Positions 17,345 through 26,726 of a DNA stretch of 64,000 nt are shown here, one piece after another; within the stretch, counting starts at the first letter, position 1; each line of letters starts with the position of its first letter. A model generated the notes under the pieces. It made no database searches. It was not told the origin of the DNA and was given only the letters and a program-made list of their open reading frames with translations. Source of the DNA: Chlorobium sp. Its GTDB lineage: Bacteria; Bacteroidota; Chlorobiia; Chlorobiales; Chlorobiaceae. The position numbers and the translations under genes were made by a program. The stretch lies in NCBI GenBank assembly GCA_028277485.1, contig JANQGE010000030.1, positions 1 through 64,000 of the forward strand. The letters are read 5' to 3'.

Positions 17345-20300
17345 CCTGTCCCGTTCCCGAATTTTCTTGCTGCAAGATATTCGTATGTCGCATAGCGCGC
17401 ATCAACTTCCTGCTGGATTTCAACAAAGAACTTCTTTGCCAGATCAGGATGACTTTTCTTGAGCATACGGAAACGGTTTTCCATGTTCAGGAACTGTTCG
17501 ACAGGAATTTTCGGCTTTCTTGAGTCCAGAATCAAGGGGTTTTTACCCTCTTTTCTCCTGTCGGGGTTGTAACGGTACAGCAGCCAGTGGCCGGAATCTA
17601 CCGCGGCTTTTTGATGGTCCATGCCGACCGCCATGTCTATGCCGTGGGCGATGCAGTGCGAGTATGCAATGATGATGGACGGCCCGTCATATGCTTCGGC
17701 TTCAAGGAAAGCTTTCAACGACTGTTCATCCCTCGCTCCCATTGCAATACTTGCAACATAGGCTGTGCCGTAAGTCATGGAAATCATGCCGAGATCCTTT
17801 TTCTGCAGAGGACGTCCTGCGGCTGCGAACTTGGCGACAGCGGCTTTCGGTGTGGCTTTGGATGACTGACCGCCGGTGTTTGAATATACTTCGGTATCGA
17901 GTACCAGAAGGTTGACGTTTTTGTCACTTGCGGTCACATGGTCTACCCCTCCGTATCCTATGTCGTATGCCCAGCCGTCTCCGCCGATACCCCAGACGCT
18001 TTTCTGGACAAGCATATCGGCTACTGCAAGCAGGTTTTTCGCTTCGGGGCGATGTATATTGACCAGCTTGTCTTTCAGGGTACGTACTCTTTTACGCTGC
18101 TCGAAAATTTCAGGTTCCGTCCGCTGGGAAGCTTCGAGGATTTCGGTGACAAGGGTGTCACCGATTTCGGCAGAAAGGGTTTTTACCAGTTCTTCTGCAT
18201 ACTCTTTCTGCTTGTCGATCGAAACCCGGAAGCCCATCGCGAATTCTGCCGTATCTTCGAACAGCGAGTTCGACCATGTCGGGCCGAGTCCTTCCGGATT
18301 CGTACAGAATGGTGTTGTCGGCATGTTGCCTCCATAGATAGAGCCGCAGCCTGTCGCGTTACCAAGTACGAGTCTGTCTCCGTAAAGCTGGGTCAGGAGC
18401 TTCACATAAGGTGTTTCGCCACAGCCCATGCATGCTCCGTTGAATTCGAACAGAGGCTGCTGCAGCTGCTGTTCCCTGATGAGACGTGTATTGATCTCTG
18501 AACGGTCGAATTCCGGAATATTGATAAAGTGGTTCCAGTTATCAATCTCATTTTCACGGAGAGGTTCCTGGAGGCTCATGTTCAGAGCACGGCGTTCAGG
18601 ATTTTTCCTGTCGCTTCCCGGACAGATGTGGGCGCAGATTTCACAGCCCGTGCAGTCTTCGACCGCTACCTGGATGGTATACTTCAAACCTTTCCAACTC
18701 TTGCCTTTCGCATCGACATACTTGAACGTTTTCGGAGCATTTTCAAGATGTTCCGGGGCATAAGCCTTGCATCGGATAACGCCGTGCGGACACATCAAGG
18801 CACATTTTCCACACTGGGTACAAATATCCGATTCCCAGACCGGCACTTTTTCGGCAAGGTTTCGTTTTTCGAATTTTGTCGTGCCTACCGGAAAAGTACC
18901 GTCAACAGGCATCTGGCTTACGGGGATATCGTCTCCTTCGCCCGAGATGATTTTAGCCAGGGTGTTGCAGACAAATTCCGGTGCTTCACCGAAAATCGGC
19001 GGACGCATGGCTTTTTCGCTGCTGACGACTGATCCGATTTTCACCTCGTGAAGGTTCGAAACGGAGTTTTCAACAGCCTGAATGTTCTGAGCGACGATAT
19101 CACTCCCTTTACGGCCGTAAGTGTCCCTGATCGATTGCTTGATCTTGTCAAGGGCCTCCTCGCGGGGCAGGATGCCGGAAATAGCAAAGAAACAGGCCTG
19201 CATGATCGTGTTGATGCGCTGGCCCATGTGGCTTTCCTCGGCAACCTTGTAGGCATCGATAGTATAAAGCTTTGCTTTTTTGTTTATCAGATGTTCCTGA
19301 ACAAGTTTAGGCAAGTGGTCCCAAAGCTCGTCGGGTGAGTAATGAGAGTTCACCAGAAGCGTACCGCCTTCCTTGAGGTTTTTGACAAGGTCGATGGACT
19401 CGAGGAATATCCAGTGATGGCAGCCGATAAAACGGGCCGTCGATATCTTGTATGTTGACCGGATTGGCTTTGCGCCGAATCTAAGGTGCGATACGGTAAT
19501 TGACCCGGCTTTCTTCGAGTCGAAGACAAAATAGCCCTGCGCGTAGTTATCGGTGTTTTCACCGATGATCTTGATCGTGTTCTGGTTCGCGCCCACCGTA
19601 CCGTCTGCCCCAAGACCATAGAACATCGCCCGAAAAACATCGTCTCCCTCGATGCATATGTTCTTGTCATAATCCAGGCTGCTGTGTGTCACATCGTCGG
19701 TAATGCCGACCGTGAAGTGATTTTTCGGCTCATCCTGTGCAAGGTTGTCGAAGACAGCCATGACCATGGCAGGGGTGAACTCTTTGGACGAAAGGCCGTA
19801 CCTGCCCCCGATGATCCTGGGGTGGCCCTCTTCCATAACTTCCTGAATGGCGTTGACCACGTCGAGGTAAAGCGGTTCACCGGCGCTTCCGGGTTCTTTC
19901 ATGCGGTCGAGTGCCGCTATGGATTTCACGGTCGGAGGAAGTGCCTGAACGAATCGTTTAACATCGAATGGCCGGAAAAGTCTTACTTTGATAAGCCCGA
20001 CTTTGTCTCCCTGCTTGTTCAGATACTCAACCGTTTCAAGCGCGGCTTCAGCGCCCGACCCCATCATGACTATGACGCGCTCAGCGTCAGGAGCCCCGTA
20101 GTACTGGTAAAGCCTGTATTCGCGTCCGGTCATCTTTGCGAATTTGTCCATCTGTTTTTCAACGACATCAGGGCAGGCCAGATAATAGGGATTGACGGTT
20201 TCGCGTCCCTGGAAGTAGACGTCAGGATTCTGCGAAGTGCCGCGGATGATAGGCACATCGGGCGACATGCGGCGGTTTCTGTGAGCGGTGACAAACTCGT

Positions 20301-20889
20301 CATCGATCATACTTTTGATCTGATCGTCTGAAAGTACCTCGATCTTGGTGATTTCATGCGATGTTCTGAATCCGTCGAAAAAGTGCAGAAACGGAACACG
20401 TGACTCAAGTGTCGATGCTTCGGCAATCAGCCCCAGATCCATTACTTCTTGTCCGGAGCATGAGGAAAGCAGCGCAAAACCGGTTCCACGCACCGACATC
20501 ACATCTCCATGATCGCCGAAGATCGAAAGTGCCTGGCAAGCAAGGGAGCGTGCCGAGACGTGAATGGTACAGGGAGTCAGCTCGCCTGCAATTTTATACA
20601 TCGTTGGAATCATGAGAAGCAGGCCCTGTGCCGCGGTAAAGGTAGTCGTCAAAGCGCCCGTCTGAACTGCGCCGTGAAGCGCAGCGGCGGCACCGGCCTC
20701 ACTCTGCATTTCATCCACAACAGGAACACTGCCCCACACATTCGGAAGCCCTTCGGATGCCCATGCATCAGAATACTCACCCATGTTTGAGGATGGTGTG
20801 ATAGGATATATTGAAATAACCTCGTTTGTTCTGTAGGCAACATGAGCCAATGCTTCATTGCCTTCCATTGTTTTATAAATCCGACTCAT
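17275..20889 (-). CDS. nifJ: pyruvate:ferredoxin (flavodoxin) oxidoreductase
   Basis: The 1204-residue single-chain enzyme interconverts pyruvate + CoA and acetyl-CoA + CO2 with ferredoxin; in green sulfur bacteria it runs as pyruvate synthase. Domain order is visible: pyrimidine-binding N-terminal domain (EVISIYPITPSSNMGEYSDAW), the CoA-binding middle, an 8Fe ferredoxin domain with Cys 690, 693, 696, 700 and 746, 749, 752, 756, then the TPP domain with CMGCGETPYVK (820-823) and GDGWAYDIGYGG. The last 22 or so residues (ENSHQTVPEHGKPFPYAQEK and SS) are not family sequence. They come from a duplicated 3' segment read in a shifted frame, so the enzyme has a new tail. Confidence 0.96.
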   Translation of the reverse strand: MSRIYKTMEGNEALAHVAYRTNEVISIYPITPSSNMGEYSDAWASEGLPNVWGSVPVVDEMQSEAGAAAALHGAVQTGALTTTFTAAQGLLLMIPTMYKIAGELTPCTIHVSARSLACQALSIFGDHGDVMSVRGTGFALLSSCSGQEVMDLGLIAEASTLESRVPFLHFFDGFRTSHEITKIEVLSDDQIKSMIDDEFVTAHRNRRMSPDVPIIRGTSQNPDVYFQGRETVNPYYLACPDVVEKQMDKFAKMTGREYRLYQYYGAPDAERVIVMMGSGAEAALETVEYLNKQGDKVGLIKVRLFRPFDVKRFVQALPPTVKSIAALDRMKEPGSAGEPLYLDVVNAIQEVMEEGHPRIIGGRYGLSSKEFTPAMVMAVFDNLAQDEPKNHFTVGITDDVTHSSLDYDKNICIEGDDVFRAMFYGLGADGTVGANQNTIKIIGENTDNYAQGYFVFDSKKAGSITVSHLRFGAKPIRSTYKISTARFIGCHHWIFLESIDLVKNLKEGGTLLVNSHYSPDELWDHLPKLVQEHLINKKAKLYTIDAYKVAEESHMGQRINTIMQACFFAISGILPREEALDKIKQSIRDTYGRKGSDIVAQNIQAVENSVSNLHEVKIGSVVSSEKAMRPPIFGEAPEFVCNTLAKIISGEGDDIPVSQMPVDGTFPVGTTKFEKRNLAEKVPVWESDICTQCGKCALMCPHGVIRCKAYAPEHLENAPKTFKYVDAKGKSWKGLKYTIQVAVEDCTGCEICAHICPGSDRKNPERRALNMSLQEPLRENEIDNWNHFINIPEFDRSEINTRLIREQQLQQPLFEFNGACMGCGETPYVKLLTQLYGDRLVLGNATGCGSIYGGNMPTTPFCTNPEGLGPTWSNSLFEDTAEFAMGFRVSIDKQKEYAEELVKTLSAEIGDTLVTEILEASQRTEPEIFEQRKRVRTLKDKLVNIHRPEAKNLLAVADMLVQKSVWGIGGDGWAYDIGYGGVDHVTASDKNVNLLVLDTEVYSNTGGQSSKATPKAAVAKFAAAGRPLQKKDLGMISMTYGTAYVASIAMGARDEQSLKAFLEAEAYDGPSIIIAYSHCIAHGIDMAVGMDHQKAAVDSGHWLLYRYNPDRRKEGKNPLILDSRKPKIPVEQFLNMENRFRMLKKSHPDLAKKFFVEIQQEVDARYATYEYLAARKFGNGTGENSHQTVPEHGKPFPYAQEKSS

Positions 20890-21082
20890 TGTATTAAATA
20901 GTAAAAAAACAAGTTAACGTTTACTGGAATAAATAAAGTTGCTGCATGTGATATGTCGGGTCAGGAAGAAAGAGTAAAGAGCAGTAGCGGGATGTGTTGT
21001 GTCTTTCTTCAAAACAAACAAGATATTAAAAAAACCGATATACGCCAATTTATTTACATTTGGGTATGGCAGGTTTCCGTGC

Positions 21083-21877
21083 ATGAAACCGCCGGAGAAG
21101 AGAGGTGCAAAATCGGGATCGGGTGAATTGCTTTTTGATGTTGTCATGGATAAAGTTGTTTACGGGAGAAATGCGGTTCTTGAGCTTCTTGCATCAGACC
21201 CGGAAAAGATCGAAAAGATCTACATGCAGTTCAACACCGGGCATAACAAGCTCAAGGAGATTCTCATTACGGCCAAACGGTCCAGGATTCCGGTAGGGAA
21301 AGCGCGTCTTGAAAAGCTGGGTGAGATGGCGGGAACCACCAAGCATCAGGGGGTTTGTGCGCTCATAAGCTCGGTACGGTACTACCGGCTTGAAGATATT
21401 CTTCAGAAGCCTCGGAATACAAATCCCCTGATTGTCATCCTGCCCGGTTTAAACGACCCGCACAATGTCGGGGCTATTATCCGTACTGCCGAAGCGGTTG
21501 CCGCCGATGCTGTCGTACTGACAGGAAGCAAGGGAGCACCCGTCAGCGCGGCTGTTCATAAAGCTTCGGCAGGGGCTGTCTCACATATCCGGCTTTGCAA
21601 GGTGAGAAATCTTGCAGCATGTCTCAGGATGCTCCGGGAAAAAAGCTTTCAGGTCGTTGCCGCAGATATGCACGCGGAGAAAAATTATACCGATATTGAT
21701 TTCAGGCTCCCGTCAGCGCTGGTTATGGGCAGTGAAGGGAAGGGCATCGAACCTCAAAGCCGCGAACAATGTGATTTCCTTGTCCGTATTCCTATGGCTG
21801 GTTGTGTGGAGTCTCTTAATGTGAGTGTTTCGGCGGGGGTGTTGTTGTACGAGGCGATGCGCCAACGGTTGGGGTAA
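21083..21877 (+). CDS. rlmB: 23S rRNA (guanosine-2'-O-)-methyltransferase RlmB / SpoU-family
   Basis: The protein has the SpoU substrate-binding N-terminal domain (YGRNAVLELLASDPEKIEKI) and the SPOUT knot domain with the three motifs: NDPHNVGAIIRTAEAV, ALVMGSEGKGIEP and RIPMAGCVESLNVSVSAGVL. It would methylate a guanosine in 23S rRNA or a related target. The start ATG 21083 (MKPPEKRGAK) is a choice; the frame is open to 20999, and an inner ATG at 21149 (MDKVVYGRNAV) is closest to many homologues. The stop TAA abuts a dispersed repeat directly. Confidence 0.88.
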   Translation: MKPPEKRGAKSGSGELLFDVVMDKVVYGRNAVLELLASDPEKIEKIYMQFNTGHNKLKEILITAKRSRIPVGKARLEKLGEMAGTTKHQGVCALISSVRYYRLEDILQKPRNTNPLIVILPGLNDPHNVGAIIRTAEAVAADAVVLTGSKGAPVSAAVHKASAGAVSHIRLCKVRNLAACLRMLREKSFQVVAADMHAEKNYTDIDFRLPSALVMGSEGKGIEPQSREQCDFLVRIPMAGCVESLNVSVSAGVLLYEAMRQRLG

Positions 21878-22018
21878 GGTGTCTCGAAAAACCTGCTGCG
21901 ACTTCCAATAGCTTCGCTGAACGGTGCTCGGAATCCTCATGTACTCTGTGTACACTCCGGTTCCTGCGCTCCGTTCGTCTCGCTCTCGAAACTCTCGCGA
22001 CGGTTTTTCAAGACACCA
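21878..22018 (+). repeat. dispersed element, long form, with variant ends
   Basis: The core TCCTCATGTACTCTGTGTAC is shared with the GGGCACCTCTA family, but the ends are GGTGTCTCGAAAAACC (21879-21894) and GGTTTTTCAAGACACC (22002-22017), an inverted pair with one mismatch. It begins 1 bp after the rlmB stop codon. Confidence 0.85.
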
Positions 22019-22215
22019 ATCCGGTTTCTCTGCTGGTTAAAAATGTCGATCTTTTCAGGTTGTGAACACTCCTTGACCTTGAACAAGGATCCTCATTTCT
22101 TTCAGCAGTTCAACAGGTTGCCGGCCGCCGCTCCATCTTTTCCCGGATGCAAAAAAATATTACCTTGATTTTTTATTGATCCATTGTACACGGAACATTT
22201 TAACCGCTTACTACC
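22019..22215. other. gcvH upstream region
   Basis: It contains no glycine-riboswitch-like sequence that I can recognise. GACCTTGAACAAGGATC (22076-22092) is a small imperfect palindrome. The promoter is probably in the AT-rich stretch 22150-22200. Confidence 0.35.
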
Positions 22216-22596
22216 ATGAACTTTCCTGATGACCTTCGTTACACCAATGACCATGAATGGGTTAAAGTGCTCGAAGACGGTACGGTGCGCATAGGAATCA
22301 CCGACTTTGCGCAGTCAGAGCTTGGTGATATTGTTTTTGTTGAAACAAAGCCGGTCGGCACCTCCCTGAAACAACATGAGGTTTTCGGTACCGTTGAAGC
22401 GGTGAAAACCGTCGCGGACCTTTTTGCGCCGGTTGACGGAAAGATTGCCGAAGTCAATGAAGCCCTCGATGCTGCCGAAATTGTTAACAGCAGTCCTTAC
22501 GAAAAGGGGTGGATGGTTGTAATCAGCATGGACGATCCGGAGCAGTTAAATGCACTGATGACCGCCGGGGAGTACAAACAGAATATAGGGGAGTAA
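22216..22596 (+). CDS. gcvH: glycine cleavage system H protein
   Basis: The 126-residue lipoyl carrier shuttles the aminomethyl group of glycine between the P and T proteins. The lipoylated lysine is K64 in GTVEAVKTVADLFAPVDG. The N-terminal YTNDHEWVKV and C-terminal PYEKGWMVVI are typical. It is followed 8 bp later by gcvPA. Confidence 0.97.
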   Translation: MNFPDDLRYTNDHEWVKVLEDGTVRIGITDFAQSELGDIVFVETKPVGTSLKQHEVFGTVEAVKTVADLFAPVDGKIAEVNEALDAAEIVNSSPYEKGWMVVISMDDPEQLNALMTAGEYKQNIGE

Positions 22597-22604
22597 CACC
22601 TGCC

Positions 22605-23939
22605 ATGCCATTCATTGCCAATACGGACCGTGATTGCGACGAGATGCTGCGGGGGGTCGGGGCAACGTCCTTTGACGATCTTATTGCGGATATTCCTCAG
22701 GAACTGCGTTTGAAAGAACCGCTCACTCTTCCTGCAGCCCTGGCTGAACCGCAAGTTCAGCAACTTATGGAGGAACTTGCCTCGGCAAACTCCTCCACGG
22801 CAACCCATGTCAGCTATCTCGGCGGCGGTGCCTATGATCACTATGTGCCGGCGGCGATCAACACCATTGTATCCCGCAGCGAGTTTTATACCGCATATAC
22901 ACCCTACCAGGCCGAGGTGTCCCAGGGAACGCTTCAGGCTATTTATGAATACCAGAGCATGATCTGCCGGCTTTACGGTATGGATACCGCGAATGCATCG
23001 CTCTATGACGGTGCAACGTCGCTTGCCGAGGCCGTCTCGATGGCCATGGCGGTGACGGGCAAGACAAAAGTCGTCATTGCGGGCAAGCTGCATCCGAATT
23101 CGCTGCATGTTCTGAAAACGTTTATTGAAGCGGGCGGTGACTGTAAGGTGGTACAAAGTGTGCTGCAGGACGGGACGTGTGATACGGAAAGCCTTGAAGG
23201 AATCGTCAACGACAGCGTGGCGGCTGTTATTGTGCAGCAGCCTAACTTCTACGGGTGCCTTGAAGAGGTTGGAGCCATCGGTGATGTTGCCCGCAGTAAC
23301 GGAGCACTGTTTATCGTCTCCGCGGACCCGATTTCTCTCGGGATTCTCGAGGCTCCGGGTAATTACGGGGCGGATATAGCTGTCGGGGAAGGTCAATCCT
23401 TGGGCAGCGCATTGAATTTCGGAGGACCGTACCTGGGTATTTTTGCGGTTAAACGCGATTATGTGCGCAAGGTTCCCGGGAGGCTTGTGGGTATGACGAA
23501 AGACAGGGATGGGGAAGATGGTTTCATACTCACCCTGCAGACCAGGGAGCAGCACATCCGCCGGGAAAAAGCAACGTCGAACATCTGTACGAACCAGGCT
23601 TTGAATGCTCTTCAGGCTGTGATATACCTTTCTCTTCTCGGGAAGCACGGGCTCGTGGAAGCTGCCGAACTTTCCTTGCAGAAGTCACATTATCTCTCGG
23701 AAAAAATCGCGGACTTGCCGGGCTATTCACTGAAGTATGGCCGGCCGTTTTTCAGGGAATTTGTTGTGCAAACGCCGGTGCCGGCAGGTAAAGTTATTGA
23801 AGCAATGCTCGAACAGGGGATTTTGGCTGGCTACGACCTTTCGCATGTCGGTGATGAAGGGCTGCTGGTTGCCGTGACCGAGAAACGCACGAAAGAACAA
23901 CTTGACAATTTTGTGCGGAAGCTTGGGACCGTTAGCTGA
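22605..23939 (+). CDS. gcvPA: glycine dehydrogenase (decarboxylating) subunit 1
   Basis: This is the N-terminal half of the P protein in its two-subunit form. Start ATG 22605 gives MPFIANTDRDCDEMLRGVGA and 444 residues, the usual length for subunit 1. Conserved parts include SYLGGGAYDHYVPAAI, TAYTPYQAEVSQGTLQAIYE and TREQHIRREKATSNICTNQA. The PLP-binding subunit (gcvPB) and gcvT are not in the window. The gene is coupled to gcvH (gap 8 bp, GGGGAG upstream of the start). Confidence 0.95.
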   Translation: MPFIANTDRDCDEMLRGVGATSFDDLIADIPQELRLKEPLTLPAALAEPQVQQLMEELASANSSTATHVSYLGGGAYDHYVPAAINTIVSRSEFYTAYTPYQAEVSQGTLQAIYEYQSMICRLYGMDTANASLYDGATSLAEAVSMAMAVTGKTKVVIAGKLHPNSLHVLKTFIEAGGDCKVVQSVLQDGTCDTESLEGIVNDSVAAVIVQQPNFYGCLEEVGAIGDVARSNGALFIVSADPISLGILEAPGNYGADIAVGEGQSLGSALNFGGPYLGIFAVKRDYVRKVPGRLVGMTKDRDGEDGFILTLQTREQHIRREKATSNICTNQALNALQAVIYLSLLGKHGLVEAAELSLQKSHYLSEKIADLPGYSLKYGRPFFREFVVQTPVPAGKVIEAMLEQGILAGYDLSHVGDEGLLVAVTEKRTKEQLDNFVRKLGTVS

Positions 23940-24102
23940 TTTTAGGGTCTCAGGTATTCCTGATTGGCAAGGGTTATAATACATAATCAGAATCCGAGCA
24001 AACCTTTGCCATGACCAAACTCATAGCTTTTTACCAGAATCATAAATGTTACATACGGCCCAATACCCAATGTCCATTCAGCCGCTACCCAGGCAAGAAA
24101 AG

Positions 24103-24201
24103 CGGTGTTCGAAATCCCCGTATACTTTTATGTGCATCCCGGTTCCTGCACTTTTTCGGCCTCTTGTTCAAGTCACCCACGATAATTATAGAGGTCCCTT
24201 T
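24103..24201 (+). repeat. dispersed element, right half, decayed
   Basis: It has the pattern GTTCGAAATCC, GTATACTTTTATGTGCATCC, GGTTCCTGCACT, then ATAATTATAGAGGTCCCTTT. It matches the right two-thirds of the long-form element with many changes. It ends 16 bp before the stop of the next minus-strand gene. The rest of the gap between gcvPA and that gene (23940-24216) has no gene. Confidence 0.65.
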
Positions 24202-24216
24202 TAGTTTGTTATCCAA

Positions 24217-25134
24217 TTAATCGTGCCACGAGTTTCGAATGTAACCGAGAGCGAATACCAACACAACCCCAAAAAGCAAGAGGACAAGACTGCGGATCGA
24301 GACATGCCACAACATTGTGAGAGTCAATGATGGTGAATACGCTGTCAATTCAGCACCTGTTAGCAGGCGATTTGCTAGATCCTCACCTGCCCTCGAATGA
24401 GGAAACTGGTACTCAAGAAACAGCGCAATAGAGGTAAGCATAATGATGCTCAACATAATCGGTAGATGAGCGTTGGGATCAATCTGATTCATTTGCGGGA
24501 TGAGGCATATGAGTACTAAAATACAGAATAAACAAAAGGCGTCCTTCAGGGGCCCGATGTCATTCGTGGCATCCATTGAGTAGAGGATGTTTTCTTTGAT
24601 GTAGAATCTAATGACAATGAGAACTGAGAAGAACCAAAAAGACGCGAAAATGACGCCAGCCATGGGTATGCGGATATTCAAAGGTGGACGAGGCAACAGC
24701 CACCGAGCAGCGAAAAACAGCAGAGCAACAATTACGGCAACCAAAATATCTTTCATAAGTGCCCGGTCTGCAGGATCATCAGGATTAGGGGAACGAGACA
24801 GCACGAAGACGTTGATAAATGCAACTAAAATCGCAGCACTGACTCCTTCGAAAACTGAGGATGCTAGACTTGGTGGTGAAGCGGATGTGATGCGCATTGC
24901 CGTGACGGCACTTAGAGACACCACAAATGCATGAAGGACTAGAATGGCAGCTTCTCCTGTTCTCTCCTTTGGAAAGCGAGAAAGCAGTTTTATTATTCCG
25001 ATGTTTCCCTTCGAGTCGATTCTTGAGACTCCGTAGAAATACGCCACGGTTTCGAACAACGCAGCGTTCAGGCTGATTAGCATGACGAGGTCATAAATGT
25101 TCAGGGAATTTAAAATACTTTGTAGGTCAAGCAT
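24217..25134 (-). CDS. multi-pass membrane protein of unknown function
   Basis: The 305-residue protein has about eight hydrophobic helices (for example IYDLVMLISLNAALFETVAY, DILVAVIVALLFFAARWLL, LPIMLSIIMLTSIALFLEYQ and SLVLLLFGVVLVFALGYI) separated by short charged loops. I do not recognise the family. It has no enzyme-like motif. It stands alone, with a decayed repeat on its 3' side and 470 bp of empty sequence on its 5' side, and its base composition looks more AT-rich than its neighbours. These features suggest an acquired gene, but that is an inference. Confidence 0.6.
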   Translation of the reverse strand: MLDLQSILNSLNIYDLVMLISLNAALFETVAYFYGVSRIDSKGNIGIIKLLSRFPKERTGEAAILVLHAFVVSLSAVTAMRITSASPPSLASSVFEGVSAAILVAFINVFVLSRSPNPDDPADRALMKDILVAVIVALLFFAARWLLPRPPLNIRIPMAGVIFASFWFFSVLIVIRFYIKENILYSMDATNDIGPLKDAFCLFCILVLICLIPQMNQIDPNAHLPIMLSIIMLTSIALFLEYQFPHSRAGEDLANRLLTGAELTAYSPSLTLTMLWHVSIRSLVLLLFGVVLVFALGYIRNSWHD

Positions 25135-25600
25135 GTTCGCTTTTCTTTTTTATTGCCCCCAAATAATTATCCATAAAGACTCTTATTTGCATTTTGCCCT
25201 GATAATTGTTTGACCTCTGTTGATGCGATTCATAATGCTATCATTCAACAGGCAGATAGCTGATTCAATCATCCGACAGTTTTCGTCATATTTTCGAGTC
25301 AGGGATGATGCGATTATAAGTGGCGTGTTATACTTGGCTATCTGAAAATAGGAAATACTTCAATATTATCAGTAATTCCTTCCTAAAAAACTGTGCCAAT
25401 CTAAAATAGAGTTTTTTGGGAAAGGGGGCAGGAGCATAGCTTGGGAAGGATCGAGAAAACGATACAGATGATCAGTAATGCGTGCAACAAAACGAACTCA
25501 TTTCTCCTGGACAAAAGGAGTGATTTCAGTTATTTTGTTATATGTTCTTGAAGTCGATCTGTGTTCGAAGGAGTATAAGTGCAGATAGAAATTCTTTTGA
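25135..25600. other. AT-rich intergenic region, no gene seen
   Basis: No ORF with credible coding features is present on either strand. It would hold the promoter of the membrane protein gene on the minus strand. I see no repeat of the window's families in it. Confidence 0.5.
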
Positions 25601-25620
25601 GGCTTGTCAACTGACAAGCC
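25601..25620 (-). terminator. hairpin overlapping the dapA stop codon
   Basis: GGCTTGTCA and TGACAAGCC form a perfect 9-bp inverted repeat with two bases between; it spans the dapA TGA. No T-run follows on the minus strand, so it may be an mRNA 3'-end structure rather than a full terminator. Confidence 0.45.
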
Positions 25621-26500
25621 CCAGGTTTCTGAGTTCGGCTTCGACTTTTGCTTTATTATCCTGCTGCAAGGGAACCAGCGGCAGTCTGTATGCCTCTTCG
25701 ATCATACCCATCAGCGAAAGGCTGTATTTCACCGGCCCAGGATTGCTTTCAATGAAGTTAAGACTGAAGAGCCTGCGAAGCCGGTTGTGTGTTGCTCTGG
25801 CCTCTTCGAGGTTTCCCTCCCGCATTTGCGTAACAAGTTTCTTGATTTCCGCCGGAACCTGGTTGGCTGCAACCGATATGACCCCATCTCCGCCCAGGGC
25901 CATGAAGGGCAGTATGAGGGGGTCTTCCCCGGTCATGACCGAGAAGCTGTCCGGTCGTGATGCAAGCAGTTCCGTGATCTGGCTCATGTTGTCCGAGGCT
26001 TCCTTGACGGCGGCAATGTTTTCGCAGTCGTATGCGAGCCGGAGAATGGTTTCCGCATGCATGTTGCTGCCGGTTCTTCCCGGGACATTGTAAATGATCA
26101 CCGGGATGGCAACAGCTTCCGCGATATGCCGGTAATGCTGATAAAACCCCTCCTGTGAAGGTTTGTTGTAGTACGGGGCAACTGAGAGTATGGCTTCCGC
26201 CCCGGCCTTTTCGGCATTTTTTGCCAGTGTTATCGTTTTGTCCGTAACGTTGGTTCCGGCTCCGGCAGCAACAAGGAGCCGATTTCCCGCTTCTTCCCTG
26301 ACGATTTCAATAATCTCGGTGTGTTCGTCAGCAGTCAGGGCCGGAGATTCGCCGGTTGTCCCGCATGGAATAACGATATCCGTACCTGCGGTAATATGAA
26401 GCTGCACCAGACGCCGCAATGCATCCCTGTCCAGGGACATATCCTGCCTGAAAGGGGTTACCAGGGCAACAGCGGAGCCGGCGATTAATCTTTTTGACAT
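25607..26500 (-). CDS. dapA: 4-hydroxy-tetrahydrodipicolinate synthase
   Basis: DapA condenses pyruvate and aspartate semialdehyde on the path to lysine and diaminopimelate. The product from ATG 26500 (MSKRLIAGSAVALVTPF) has 297 residues, the usual length. GTTGESPALTADEH is the substrate-binding loop, PVIIYNVPGRTG carries the catalytic Tyr, and NIAAVKEAS carries the Schiff-base Lys. An upstream in-frame ATG at 26524 adds eight non-family residues and was not used. Confidence 0.96.
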   Translation of the reverse strand: MSKRLIAGSAVALVTPFRQDMSLDRDALRRLVQLHITAGTDIVIPCGTTGESPALTADEHTEIIEIVREEAGNRLLVAAGAGTNVTDKTITLAKNAEKAGAEAILSVAPYYNKPSQEGFYQHYRHIAEAVAIPVIIYNVPGRTGSNMHAETILRLAYDCENIAAVKEASDNMSQITELLASRPDSFSVMTGEDPLILPFMALGGDGVISVAANQVPAEIKKLVTQMREGNLEEARATHNRLRRLFSLNFIESNPGPVKYSLSLMGMIEEAYRLPLVPLQQDNKAKVEAELRNLGLVS

Positions 26501-26518
26501 AAACAGCAATTTCTTTTG

Positions 26519-26640
26519 GAGCACCTCGAAAACCCGTTGTTTCCGATTCTATCAGGATGCGTTCGGCGGTGCCCGGAATCTTTATGTGCCTCGACGTGTC
26601 GGAACTTGCGACGGTTTGTCGGATTGCCCGATAAGTTTGT
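26519..26640 (+). repeat. decayed dispersed element between dapA and recN
   Basis: It keeps the left end GAGCACCTCGAAAACCCGTT, a GGTGCCCGGAATCTTTATGT core and a GGAACTTGCGACGGTTTGTC right part, but little else. The remaining gap to recN (26641-26726) has no gene. Confidence 0.5.
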
Positions 26641-26726
26641 ATCCAGGCTGGACATCACGGGTAGAAGGCCAGACCCGGGAATGGAAGGTAGTATAAGGAA
26701 ACTTAAAGAAGGGAGCAAAAATGCGT

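Noticed and set aside
22019..22215. possible glycine riboswitch before gcvH
   Set aside because: No conserved glycine aptamer sequence or paired aptamers were seen.
22497..23648. 383-codon minus-strand frame opposite gcvPA
   Set aside because: It is an antisense shadow; the plus-strand frame is a clear glycine dehydrogenase subunit.
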